Part shown: positions 23,350-31,619 of the stretch, in pieces
How the letters are laid out: each line of letters begins with the position of its first letter
Position numbering within the stretch: the first letter of the stretch is position 1
DNA from: an uncultured Oscillospiraceae bacterium
Lineage (GTDB): Bacteria > Bacillota > Clostridia > Oscillospirales > Acutalibacteraceae
Reading direction: 5' to 3'
NCBI GenBank assembly: GCA_900547305.1
Contig: URGH01000016.1
Span: 1 to 39,315 of the forward strand
DNA length: 39,315 nucleotides
Translations under genes and position numbers: made by a program
Notes under the pieces: model-generated
Told to the model about the DNA's origin: nothing
The model's database searches: none
What the model saw: only the letters and a program-made list of their open reading frames with translations

Positions 23350-24783
23350 ATGGCTAAAGAAAAACTCGTAAAATCCATAACCTCAATGGATGAGGATTTT
23401 GCAAAATGGTACACCGATGTTGTGCTGAAAGCGGACTTAATTGACTATTCCTCTGTAAAGGGGTGTATGATAATCCGCCCTTACGGCTACGCGATTTGGG
23501 AAAATATTCAGCATATAGTTGACGGTATGTTTAAGGAAACAGGGCATGAAAACGTTTATATGCCTATGTTTATACCCGAAAGCCTGCTGCAAAAGGAGAA
23601 GGATCACGTTGAGGGCTTTGCGCCCGAGGTTGCGTGGGTAACCCACGGCGGCGATGAGGAGCTTGAAGAAAGGCTTTGCGTTCGCCCGACCTCCGAAACC
23701 CTTTTCTGCGACCATTTTAAGAATATTGTTCATTCCTACCGCGATCTGCCGAAATTATATAACCAGTGGTGCAGCGTTGTGCGCTGGGAAAAGACCACCC
23801 GCCCGTTTTTGCGCTCGCGCGAGTTCCTCTGGCAGGAGGGTCATACTCTCCACGCAACCGCAGAGGAAGCAAAGGAAGAAACAATACGCATGCTTAACGT
23901 TTACGCCCGCTTTGCCGAGGAATCCCTCGCCATTCCGGTTGTAAAGGGCGAGAAGACCGCAAAGGAGCGCTTTGCGGGAGCCGAGGCTACATACACAATT
24001 GAGGCGCTTATGCACGACGGCAAGGCGCTGCAAAGCGGAACCTCGCACTATTTCGGCGATGGCTTTGCCCGCGCTTTCGGAATAGAATATACCGATAAAA
24101 ACAACAACCCCGTAACCCCGTTTGAAACCTCTTGGGGTTGTTCCACACGTCTTATAGGCGCTATAATTATGACCCACGGCGATGATAACGGCTTGGTGCT
24201 GCCACCGGCTATCGCGCCGATACAGGCAGTTTTAATACCGATTGCAACCCATAAAGAGGGCGTGCTTGATAAGGCTAACGAGGTATACGCCCGTATGAGC
24301 AAAATTTGCCGCGCTAAAATAGATTTAGGCGAGCAGTCGCCCGGCTGGAAATTTGCCGAGTATGAGATGAAAGGCGTTCCGCTGCGCGTGGAATTAGGAC
24401 CGAAGGATATTGAAAACAATCAGTGCGTTGTTGTTCGCCGCGATAACGGCGAAAAGACGGTTGTAAACCTTGACGAGCTTGAAACAAAATTACCCGAGCT
24501 TTTAAAGGCGGTACACGACGGACTTTACAACAAGGCGCTTGAGCGCCGCGCGGCAATGACCTTTGAGGCGCATAACCTTGAAGAAATTAAGGAAATTGCC
24601 GATACAAAGCCGGGCTTTATAAAGGCTATGTGGTGCGGCGACCGCGAGTGCGAGGATAAGCTTAAGGAGTATGCGGGAATAACCTCGCGCTGTATTCCGT
24701 TTGAGCAGGAGCATATTGACGGAAAATGTGTGTGCTGCGGCAAGGAGGCAAAGCATATGCTATATTGGGGCAAGGCATATTAA
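23350..24783 (+). CDS. proS: prolyl-tRNA synthetase (short, archaeal/eukaryotic-like type)
   Basis: Charges tRNA-Pro with proline. The 477-residue length, the MAKEKLVKSITSMDEDFAKWY start, and the lack of the ~180-residue editing insertion place it in the archaeal-like ProS type found in many Clostridia. Class II motifs are clear: the motif 2 region (VVRWEKTTRPFLRSREFLWQEGHT), GTSHYFGDGFARAF and SWGCSTRLIGA (motif 3). The C-terminal CGDRECEDKL...CVCCGK cysteines suit the zinc-binding domain of this type. The frame opens at 23278, but those codons lie in the promoter, so ATG 23350 is chosen. The best ribosome site (AAAGGTGGGG, 23317-23325) is ~25 bases away, with a perfect 6-bp hairpin between. 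No T-box was seen. Confidence 0.93.
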   Translation: MAKEKLVKSITSMDEDFAKWYTDVVLKADLIDYSSVKGCMIIRPYGYAIWENIQHIVDGMFKETGHENVYMPMFIPESLLQKEKDHVEGFAPEVAWVTHGGDEELEERLCVRPTSETLFCDHFKNIVHSYRDLPKLYNQWCSVVRWEKTTRPFLRSREFLWQEGHTLHATAEEAKEETIRMLNVYARFAEESLAIPVVKGEKTAKERFAGAEATYTIEALMHDGKALQSGTSHYFGDGFARAFGIEYTDKNNNPVTPFETSWGCSTRLIGAIIMTHGDDNGLVLPPAIAPIQAVLIPIATHKEGVLDKANEVYARMSKICRAKIDLGEQSPGWKFAEYEMKGVPLRVELGPKDIENNQCVVVRRDNGEKTVVNLDELETKLPELLKAVHDGLYNKALERRAAMTFEAHNLEEIKEIADTKPGFIKAMWCGDRECEDKLKEYAGITSRCIPFEQEHIDGKCVCCGKEAKHMLYWGKAY

Positions 24784-24801
24784 ATCGGAATAGGATGAAT
24801 T

Positions 24802-26343
24802 ATGAGCAGAGCAGCGATTTTTAAGGACAAAACCGCCATAACGGAGAAAATAAGGGAGGCCGCGCGGAGCGTGTTTCCCATAGTCCTTATTGTCGTTTTG
24901 CTCTGTTTTTGCGTTTTACCCGTGGGAACCGATATAATGCTGAGCTTTTTAATAGGCACGGTATTTGTAATATTGGGAATAGGGCTTTTTTCGCTCGGTG
25001 CCGATATTTCAATGGTGCCCATAGGCACAAAGGTGGGCACTGCGCTTACCAAAACGCGGCGCTTGGGGCTTATTTTGCCCGTCGCCTTTATTTTAGGCTT
25101 TGCGGTTACGGTTGCCGAGCCCGATTTGCAGGTTTTAGCCGCCACGGTGCCGCATATAAACAGCGCGGTGTTGCTTATAACCGTGGGTATAGGCGTGGGC
25201 TTTTTTCTTACCGTGTGTATGCTGCGCATTATAACGGGCATAAACCTGCGACGACTGCTCATAGTGTTTTACGCGGCGGTTTTTGCACTTGCCGCCTTTA
25301 CCGACGCCGATTTTTTAAGCATAGCCTTTGATTCGGGCGGCGTGACCACAGGGCCTATGACCGTGCCGTTTATACTGGCGCTCGGCATAGGCGTTTCAAA
25401 CATACGAAGCGATAAAAAAGCCGAGGCGGACAGCTTCGGGCTGGTGGCGCTGTGCTCTATAGGTCCAATAATCGCGGTAATGCTTTTGGGGCTTTTTTAC
25501 CCTGCGGAAAATGCGGAGGCGGATATTGCCGCCGCGCAGTTTGCCGATACTGCACACATAGGAAACGCATATTTGCGCTCGCTGCCGCACACCCTGCTTG
25601 AAACGGCGGTTTCGCTTTTGCCTATTGCGGCGGTTTTTGTTATATTCAACCTTTTATCCTTAAAGCTTACCCGCCGCAGTTTTATAAGAATTTGCTTCGG
25701 TATACTTTATACATACGCGGGGCTTGTGCTTTTTTTGACGGGCGTAAACGTAGGCTTTTCGCCCCTCGGCACGGTTTTGGGCAGCGAGCTTATGAGCGGC
25801 AAAGCGGCGGTTTTTGCCGTGCCGCTGGCTATGGCTTTCGGGTGGTTTATAATATCAGCCGAGCCTGCCGTTGCGGTGCTTGAAAAGCAGATTGAAGAGG
25901 TAAGCGCCGGCGCTATTCCGGGCAGAGCGATAAAGCTAAGTCTTTCGCTTGCTGTTTCCGTTGCAATGGGAATTTCAATGGTAAGGGTATTAACCGGTAT
26001 TTCGGTGCTTTGGTTCTTATTGCCGGGCTACGCAATTGCCTTAATTCTTTCGTTTTTTGTGCCCGATATTTACACGGCTATCGCCTTTGACTCGGGCGGC
26101 GTGGCTTCGGGTCCTATGACGGCTACATTTATGCTGCAATTCTTTATAGGCGCGGCAGGCACTACGGGCGGCAATATATTGAGCGACGCTTTCGGCGTGG
26201 TGGCAATGGTGGCAATGGTGCCGCTTATATCCATTCAGGCGGTGGGGCTTATATATAAAAAGCGCGAAGCGGTTACAGAGGAAACGCGTGAGGAATACGG
26301 CGACTTCGATATTGTTGAGCTTTGGGAGGTAGAAGAAATATGA
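24802..26343 (+). CDS. DUF1538-family polytopic membrane protein
   Basis: A 513-residue integral membrane protein with about twelve hydrophobic helices, built from two homologous halves. Each half contains the signature FDSGGV(T/A)(T/S)GPMT, at about residues 175 and 430, and a preceding IGxGLFSLGADIS / LTGVNVGFSPLGT-type segment. Two inverted or tandem halves with a conserved small-residue motif in each suggest a channel or transporter, but no substrate is established. It ends in a charged tail (YGDFDIVELWEVEEI) that overlaps the start of the PII-like gene by four bases. proS lies 18 bases upstream. The pairing suggests PII-type control of this membrane protein. Confidence 0.88.
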   Translation: MSRAAIFKDKTAITEKIREAARSVFPIVLIVVLLCFCVLPVGTDIMLSFLIGTVFVILGIGLFSLGADISMVPIGTKVGTALTKTRRLGLILPVAFILGFAVTVAEPDLQVLAATVPHINSAVLLITVGIGVGFFLTVCMLRIITGINLRRLLIVFYAAVFALAAFTDADFLSIAFDSGGVTTGPMTVPFILALGIGVSNIRSDKKAEADSFGLVALCSIGPIIAVMLLGLFYPAENAEADIAAAQFADTAHIGNAYLRSLPHTLLETAVSLLPIAAVFVIFNLLSLKLTRRSFIRICFGILYTYAGLVLFLTGVNVGFSPLGTVLGSELMSGKAAVFAVPLAMAFGWFIISAEPAVAVLEKQIEEVSAGAIPGRAIKLSLSLAVSVAMGISMVRVLTGISVLWFLLPGYAIALILSFFVPDIYTAIAFDSGGVASGPMTATFMLQFFIGAAGTTGGNILSDAFGVVAMVAMVPLISIQAVGLIYKKREAVTEETREEYGDFDIVELWEVEEI

Positions 26344-27017
26344 ACTATATTATTTCTGTTTGCCGCCCCGAGGCTGCGGCGGTTTTCGGCGATATTTGCT
26401 CGGAGCTGTGCTTACCGCTGAGCATTAAGCTGTACGGCAGGGGAACGGCAGTTCAAAGTATGCTTGATATTTTGGGAATAGAAAGCACCGAAAAACGCGT
26501 GTTTATAACCGTTGCCGACAGAGAAAAAACCAAAAGGCTTATAAAAGAGCAGCGAAACCGTATGTTTATAGGCGTACCCGGGCACGGAATAACGGTTGCC
26601 GTGCCGATTAAAAGCGTGGGAGGGGGAAAAACCTTGGAATTTTTAAGCGGCGGAAATGCGGAAAAATATACCCCGCAAATGTCTTACAATTACGAGCTTA
26701 TTGTGGCAATAGCAAACGAGGGCAGAACCGACCTTGTTATGAACGCCGCGAGAGCCGCAGGTGCGGCGGGCGGCACCGTGCTGCACGGCAAAGGCACGGG
26801 CGGCAAGGCGGAAAAGGCTTTTTACAATGTTTCGATAGCCGATGAAAAGGAAGTTATTTTAATAGTTTCAAGGGCTTTGCAAAAATCGGATATTATGCGC
26901 GCGATAATTGAAAACGCGGGACCCTCTACCGAGGCGGGCGCAATAGTTTTTTCGCTGCCCGCAAGCGAGGTTGCGGGGTTTGGAATGTTTGAAGATACAA
27001 GCGGTGAGGAAAAATGA
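26340..27017 (+). CDS. PII-like protein with two tandem domains
   Basis: A 225-residue soluble protein made of two PII-type ferredoxin-like units (~1-95 and ~108-218). The second is the clearer: ELIVAIANEGRTDLVMNAARAAGAAGGTVLHGKGTG, then VILIVSRALQKSDIMRAI and AGAIVFSLPASEV, which match the strand-helix-strand frame and C-terminal strand of PII proteins. The classical GlnB T-loop Tyr and the usual PII signature are not seen, so it is a divergent member. Start 26340 follows GGAGGT; it shares ATGA with the DUF1538 stop, and its own stop overlaps the dnaD start by four bases. Family practice and coupling suggest it senses a nucleotide or metabolite and gates the DUF1538 protein. Confidence 0.78.
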   Translation: MNYIISVCRPEAAAVFGDICSELCLPLSIKLYGRGTAVQSMLDILGIESTEKRVFITVADREKTKRLIKEQRNRMFIGVPGHGITVAVPIKSVGGGKTLEFLSGGNAEKYTPQMSYNYELIVAIANEGRTDLVMNAARAAGAAGGTVLHGKGTGGKAEKAFYNVSIADEKEVILIVSRALQKSDIMRAIIENAGPSTEAGAIVFSLPASEVAGFGMFEDTSGEEK

Positions 27018-27925
27018 ATTACCTTATAAATCCAAAGGCGTTTTCCGCCGTTTTTACGGTGCCCGCCGCCGTGGCGGACAAGCACTTAAAGCTTGCGCGC
27101 GGCGAGCACATAAAGGTGCTGCTTTATATTATGCGGAATATGTCGGTAAACCCGAATAACGCCGAGATTGCCGCCGCCACGGGGCTTTCGGAATATGATG
27201 TGGCGGAGGCGCTGCTTTACTGGGAAAGCGCGGGAATACTTATGCCCGACGGAAAGCCCGCCGAAAAAGCGGAAATTAAAGCCCCCGCCGTAAAGCAAAA
27301 CGCAAAGCCCGACCGTGCGGACGTTGCGCGGCGCGGCGCAGAGGATGAAAAAATACGCTACCTGCTTACCGAAACGCAAATGAAGCTAGGCAGAAATTTA
27401 AAATCAAACGAAACAAGCACGCTTGTTTGGCTTTATGATGATTTGGGGCTGGATGTTTCGCTTATACTTATGATAGTGCAGTATGCCGCAGCGCACGGAA
27501 AGGCGCGAATCGGCTTTATTGAATCCACCGCGACCGATTGGGTAAACCGCGGGATCGGCACAATAGCCGCCGCCGATAAAGAGCTTAACCAAATGGCTAT
27601 GAGCGAGCAGGCGTGGGGCATAGTTTGCGCCGCTTTCGGGCTTGAAAAGCGCAGACCCAGCAAAAACGAATTGAAGCTTTCGCTTATGTGGGTTGATGAG
27701 TGGAAAATATCCCGCGAGATGCTCACGGCGGCATATAACGCCTGCGTGGATGGCATATCGAAATTTGATATGAAATATGTTTCCAAAATAATAGAAAACT
27801 GGCACGAAAAGGGCTACAAAACGCCCGACGATATTGAAGAAAAGAAAAAAAGCGACACAAAAAAGAGAAGCTTTGCCGCTTACGATTTGGATTTGTTTGA
27901 AAAAATGCTTAACAGCGATGACTGA
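27014..27925 (+). CDS. dnaD: DnaD-domain replication initiation protein
   Basis: A 303-residue protein that by family helps remodel DNA and load helicase at origins and restart sites. The N-terminal winged-helix part (HIKVLLYIMRNMSVNPNNAEIAAATGLSEYDVAEALLYWESAGIL) is typical. A linker (~85-110) leads to the DnaD/DnaB2 domain, and a second copy-like region includes WGIVCAAFGLEKRRPSKNELKL and the YxxxI-type motif KYVSKIIENWHEKGYKT. Two DnaB2-like units is usual for chromosomal DnaD. It overlaps the PII-like gene by four bases and is followed by the dnaC-type loader after 11 bases. Confidence 0.88.
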   Translation: MNYLINPKAFSAVFTVPAAVADKHLKLARGEHIKVLLYIMRNMSVNPNNAEIAAATGLSEYDVAEALLYWESAGILMPDGKPAEKAEIKAPAVKQNAKPDRADVARRGAEDEKIRYLLTETQMKLGRNLKSNETSTLVWLYDDLGLDVSLILMIVQYAAAHGKARIGFIESTATDWVNRGIGTIAAADKELNQMAMSEQAWGIVCAAFGLEKRRPSKNELKLSLMWVDEWKISREMLTAAYNACVDGISKFDMKYVSKIIENWHEKGYKTPDDIEEKKKSDTKKRSFAAYDLDLFEKMLNSDD

Positions 27926-27936
27926 GGGTGACAGGC

Positions 27937-28899
27937 ATGATTATTAAAGAGGATGTTTACAAAAAGGCGTTTGAGGCTAAGAAAAACGCGCTGAATGAAA
28001 AAAAGGCGCTGCGCAGTTCGGCAATTTCGGCGGCATATAATGCTGAGCCGCGGCTTACAGAAATTGACCGCTCGTTATCTGCTATAGGCGCGTCGCTCGC
28101 CATTGCCGCGCTGTCGGGCGGGGATGTTACAGACCTTAAAAAGCAATCAGAAGCGCTCTCGCGCGAAAAACGGGTACTGCTCGATAAATTCGGAGTGCAA
28201 GATATAAAGTACGATTGCCCAATTTGCTCGGATACGGGTTATGTTAACGGCAAGATATGCGGATGTGTAAAGCACCTGGTTTCGGCGTTTATTGCCGAAG
28301 AAATGAGCGAGGAAATGCCGCTCGGCACATCCCGCTTTGATAATTTTGATTTAAAATACTATCCCGATAAGGATACTAAAGAGGGCAACCCCCGCCGCAG
28401 AATGACGAAAATATTCAAGACCTGCTATGAATATGCGTTTGAATTTGACCCGAAAATCTCGGGTAATCTTTTGTTTACGGGAGACGCGGGGCTCGGCAAA
28501 ACCCACCTGACCTTAGCGATTGTCGGCGAGGTTATAGAAAAGGGCTTTATTCCGGTTTACGGCTCGGCGGAAAATCTTTTTTCGCAAATAGAAAAGGAAA
28601 AATTTACGGACGGAAACCGCGGCGCATATGACGCCATGATAAAAAGCGACCTGCTTGTAATAGACGACTTGGGTGCGGAAATGGCTACGTCCTTTTCAAA
28701 ATCGGCGCTTTACAACCTAGTGAATACGCGCCTGCTTGCGAACCGCCCTACCGTAATAAACACCAACCTTACAATGGAGGAAATCGAAACGCGCTATACG
28801 CCGAGAATATCCTCGCGGCTTATAGGCAGCTTTGACGCGTATAAATTTATAGGCCCCGATATACGGCAGCAAAAGGCTGTTGAAAAAATGAGTAAGTAA
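27937..28899 (+). CDS. dnaC: DnaC/DnaI-type helicase loader ATPase
   Basis: A 320-residue AAA+ loader that delivers the replicative helicase to DNA. After an N-terminal helical region comes a zinc-binding segment (CPICSDTGYVNGKICGC, ~residues 89-105), then the ATPase: Walker A FTGDAGLGKTHL (~187), Walker B LLVIDDLGAE (~243), sensor NTNLTMEEI, and the arginine-finger region RISSRLIG. Start 27937 has GAGGGTGA six bases upstream; an in-frame GTG at 27928 overlaps that site. It forms a dnaD-dnaC pair in a housekeeping operon and shows no phage neighbours. Confidence 0.88.
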   Translation: MIIKEDVYKKAFEAKKNALNEKKALRSSAISAAYNAEPRLTEIDRSLSAIGASLAIAALSGGDVTDLKKQSEALSREKRVLLDKFGVQDIKYDCPICSDTGYVNGKICGCVKHLVSAFIAEEMSEEMPLGTSRFDNFDLKYYPDKDTKEGNPRRRMTKIFKTCYEYAFEFDPKISGNLLFTGDAGLGKTHLTLAIVGEVIEKGFIPVYGSAENLFSQIEKEKFTDGNRGAYDAMIKSDLLVIDDLGAEMATSFSKSALYNLVNTRLLANRPTVINTNLTMEEIETRYTPRISSRLIGSFDAYKFIGPDIRQQKAVEKMSK

Positions 28900-28934
28900 A
28901 AGGATATGCTGTCATAAAAGTTAATTATAAAAAT

Positions 28935-28996
28935 ACCCCTCAGTCACTGACGTGACAGCTCCCCTCTATTTTGGCAAAGCCAAAAAGAAGGGAGCC
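28935..28996 (-). repeat. dispersed two-hairpin repeat, copy D1
   Basis: Reads GGCTCCC...TGAGGGGTATT on the minus strand. Hairpin 1 (28958-28995) has the tip TTTTGGCtttGCCAAAA on that strand; hairpin 2 (28943-28956) is GTCACgtcaGTGAC. It follows the dnaC-type gene. Confidence 0.85.
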
Positions 28997-29001
28997 AAGA
29001 A

Positions 29002-29050
29002 GCCTCCCCTGTGCAAGGGGAGGTGGCTCGCCGGGCGAGACGGAGGGGTT
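29002..29050 (+). repeat. sibling two-hairpin repeat, copy D2
   Basis: Hairpin CCTCCCCTgtgcaAGGGGAGG (29003-29023), then CTCGCcggGCGAG (29027-29039), then GGAGGGG. Same plan as the other copies but a different arm family, placed head to head with D1 directly upstream of mnmG. Confidence 0.75.
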
Positions 29051-29092
29051 GTCAGAATTTATGTATCTAAAGATTTTTAAGGAGTAATTTTT

Positions 29093-30961
29093 TTGAGTAT
29101 TAAAAAATATGCCGCAGGGGAATATGACGTTGCGGTTATAGGCGGGGGTCATGCCGGCATTGAGGCGGCTCTCGCGGCGGCTCGGCTCGGCTGCAAAGCG
29201 ATTATGTTTACAATAAGCGTGGATTGGATAGGCAATATGCCCTGCAACCCGTCAATAGGCGGCACGGCAAAGGGTCACCTTGTAAGGGAGATTGACGCGC
29301 TGGGCGGCGAAATGGGCAGGGCGGCTGATAAAAACACGCTGCAAAGCCGTATGCTCAACCGCGGCAAAGGTCCCGCGGTGCACTCTTTGCGCGCGCAGAT
29401 CGACCGCCGCGCTTACAGCGGCTATATGAAACACACGGTTGAATTACAGGAAAATCTTGACGTTAAGCAGTGCGAGATAACCGATATATATGTAGAAAAC
29501 GGCATATGGCACTGTATAACAAAGCTGGGTGCGGATTTTTCCTGCCGCACGGTAGTGCTTGCAACGGGAACGTTTCTTGCGGGCAGGGTTTATGTGGGCG
29601 AGGTAAACTACCCGTCGGGTCCCGACGGCAATTTCCCCGCGACCGATTTAAGCCTTGCGCTTAAAAAGCTGGGTCTGCCGTTGCGCCGCTTTAAAACGGG
29701 AACGCCCGCGCGCGTGCTTAAAAGCAGTATAGATTTTTCAAACACCGAGGTGCAGGAGGGCGACGAAACGGTCACGCCCTTCAGTTTTTCAACCGATACC
29801 CCGCCCGAAAACACCGTTGTTTGCCATATGGCATATACAAACGATGAAACAAAGCGGGTAATACTTGAAAATATAAACCGCTCGCCGCTGTATGCGGGCG
29901 TTATTGAGGGCGTAGGTCCGCGCTACTGCCCGAGCATTGAGGATAAAATTGTCCGCTTTGCGGATAAAAAGCGCCACCAGTTTTTCATTGAGCCGTGCGG
30001 CGCCGAAACCGAGGAAATGTATTTGCAGGGAATGTCCTCTTCACTGCCCGAGGAAGTACAGACAGCATTTTACAAAACCATACCCTGCCTTAAAAACGTT
30101 AAAATCATACGCAACGCCTACGCTATTGAATATGATTGCATAGACCCGCTTGCAATGCGTGCTACGCTTGAAATGAAAAATTATCCAGGGCTTTACGGTG
30201 CGGGGCAGTTTAACGGCTCTTCCGGGTATGAAGAGGCGGCGGCGCAGGGGCTTGTTGCGGGAATAAACGCGGCGCTCAAGGTTAAAGGGGAAGAGCCGCT
30301 TGTGCTTTCGCGCGCTTCATCTTATATAGGAACGCTGATAGACGACCTTGTAACCAAGGGCTGCTCTGACCCATACCGTATGATGACCTCGCGCAGCGAG
30401 TATAGGCTGCTTTTGCGGCAGGATAACGCCGACGAGCGCCTTATGCCTATAGGGTATAAACTAGGGCTTATAAGTGAAGAAACATATTCCGCATATTTAA
30501 AGCGCGAGGAGCAGAAAAATGCGGAAATTAAGCGCTTAAACACGGTGTTTTTAGCCCCGGGCGAAGAAATAAACGCTCTGCTTGAAAGCGCGGGCACAGT
30601 GCCGCTTACAACGGGCATACGTCTGTCCGAGCTGATAAAGCGCCCGCAGGTAAGCTATGATATGCTAGCCCCGTTTGATAAAGAAAGACCGCCTCTTTCG
30701 CGCAGCGTGCGTGAAAAGGTTGAGGTGGAAATAAAGTACGAGGGCTACATAGCGCGGCAAAGGGCGCAGGTAAACGAAATGCTGCGGCTTGAGGGTAAGA
30801 AGATTCCCGAAAATATAGATTATAACGACGTTTACGGCTTGCGGCTTGAGGCACGGGAAAAGCTTGACAAGGTACGCCCGGCGGATATCGGTCAGGCTTC
30901 GCGCATTTCGGGGGTAAGCCCGGCGGACGTTTCGGTGCTGCTGATATATCTTTCAAAATAA
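29093..30961 (+). CDS. mnmG: tRNA uridine-5-carboxymethylaminomethyl modification enzyme MnmG
   Basis: A 622-residue FAD protein that, with MnmE, modifies U34 of several tRNAs. Seen: dinucleotide-binding VAVIGGGHAGIEAALAAARLG (~14-34), MPCNPSIGGTAKGHLVREIDALGG, the GVGPRYCPSIEDKIVRF motif, and the C-terminal RPADIGQASRISGVSPADVSVL. Full length. Start is TTG 29093, preceded by AAGGAG nine bases away. Its usual partners mnmE and rsmG are not adjacent; rsmG-noc lies 16.5 kb upstream. The SGNH hydrolase follows after 13 bases, so co-transcription is likely. Confidence 0.95.
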   Translation: MSIKKYAAGEYDVAVIGGGHAGIEAALAAARLGCKAIMFTISVDWIGNMPCNPSIGGTAKGHLVREIDALGGEMGRAADKNTLQSRMLNRGKGPAVHSLRAQIDRRAYSGYMKHTVELQENLDVKQCEITDIYVENGIWHCITKLGADFSCRTVVLATGTFLAGRVYVGEVNYPSGPDGNFPATDLSLALKKLGLPLRRFKTGTPARVLKSSIDFSNTEVQEGDETVTPFSFSTDTPPENTVVCHMAYTNDETKRVILENINRSPLYAGVIEGVGPRYCPSIEDKIVRFADKKRHQFFIEPCGAETEEMYLQGMSSSLPEEVQTAFYKTIPCLKNVKIIRNAYAIEYDCIDPLAMRATLEMKNYPGLYGAGQFNGSSGYEEAAAQGLVAGINAALKVKGEEPLVLSRASSYIGTLIDDLVTKGCSDPYRMMTSRSEYRLLLRQDNADERLMPIGYKLGLISEETYSAYLKREEQKNAEIKRLNTVFLAPGEEINALLESAGTVPLTTGIRLSELIKRPQVSYDMLAPFDKERPPLSRSVREKVEVEIKYEGYIARQRAQVNEMLRLEGKKIPENIDYNDVYGLRLEAREKLDKVRPADIGQASRISGVSPADVSVLLIYLSK

Positions 30962-30974
30962 GGGGTTTTAATTT

Positions 30975-31616
30975 ATGCTGAAAAAGGGTAAACTTTATAT
31001 AATAGGGGATAGCTACTCAACCTTTGAGGGCTGCATACCAGAGGGCTTTGCCGCATGGTATTTTTCGGGTGGGACTGACGCTACCGACGTTACCGAAAAA
31101 AACGAAACATGGTGGCATATGCTAATAAGCAAAACCGGTATGCCGCTGCTTTTAAACAACAGCTGGTCGGGCACTACAATATGCAATACCACATACGACG
31201 GCGCGTACTGCCCCGATACCTCGTTTATAGGCAGGTTTGATAAAGCGGCGGCGGAGCTTGCAAAAAATCCGCCCGAGGTGCTCATTATTTTCGGCGGCAC
31301 AAACGACAGCTGGTCAGGTGCCCCCGTGGGCAGCCTGCAGTGGGAAAACTGGACGGACGAGGATTTAAAAAAGATTCTGCCCGCATTTTGCTATTTGCTT
31401 TGCAGAATAAAGCAGGTGCTGCCGAAAACGCAGACGGCGGTAATAATAAACACCGAGCTTAAAGCCGAAATTGAAAACGGACTGACAGCCGCCTGCGAAA
31501 AGCAGGGAACGGAATATATTAAACTTGAAAATATAAGCAAGCAGAACGGTCACCCCGATAAAGAGGGTATGAAACAAATATGCAGTCAGGTTTTAAGCCA
31601 TTTTTCCGAGGAGTAA
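30975..31616 (+). CDS. SGNH/GDSL-type hydrolase
   Basis: A 213-residue cytoplasmic esterase-like protein. The four SGNH blocks are visible: GDSYSTFEG with the nucleophile Ser (~residues 11-19), the Gly of NNSWSGTT (~60), the Asn of FGGTNDSWSG (~109), and the Asp-x-x-His-like region GHPDKEG near residue 196, where His precedes Asp. No signal peptide. GDSL/SGNH enzymes remove acyl groups from sugars, lipids or peptidoglycan; the substrate here is unknown. It is tightly placed between mnmG and the ABC exporter, whose ribosome site lies in its last codons. Confidence 0.87.
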   Translation: MLKKGKLYIIGDSYSTFEGCIPEGFAAWYFSGGTDATDVTEKNETWWHMLISKTGMPLLLNNSWSGTTICNTTYDGAYCPDTSFIGRFDKAAAELAKNPPEVLIIFGGTNDSWSGAPVGSLQWENWTDEDLKKILPAFCYLLCRIKQVLPKTQTAVIINTELKAEIENGLTAACEKQGTEYIKLENISKQNGHPDKEGMKQICSQVLSHFSEE

Positions 31617-31619
31617 TGT

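Noticed and set aside
23200..23350. T-box or other riboswitch before proS
   Set aside because: The promoter leaves only ~55 bases of leader, without a T-box sequence or a terminator.
27014..28899. dnaD-dnaC pair as a prophage replication module
   Set aside because: They overlap and adjoin housekeeping genes (proS, mnmG); no integrase, structural or lysis genes are in the window.
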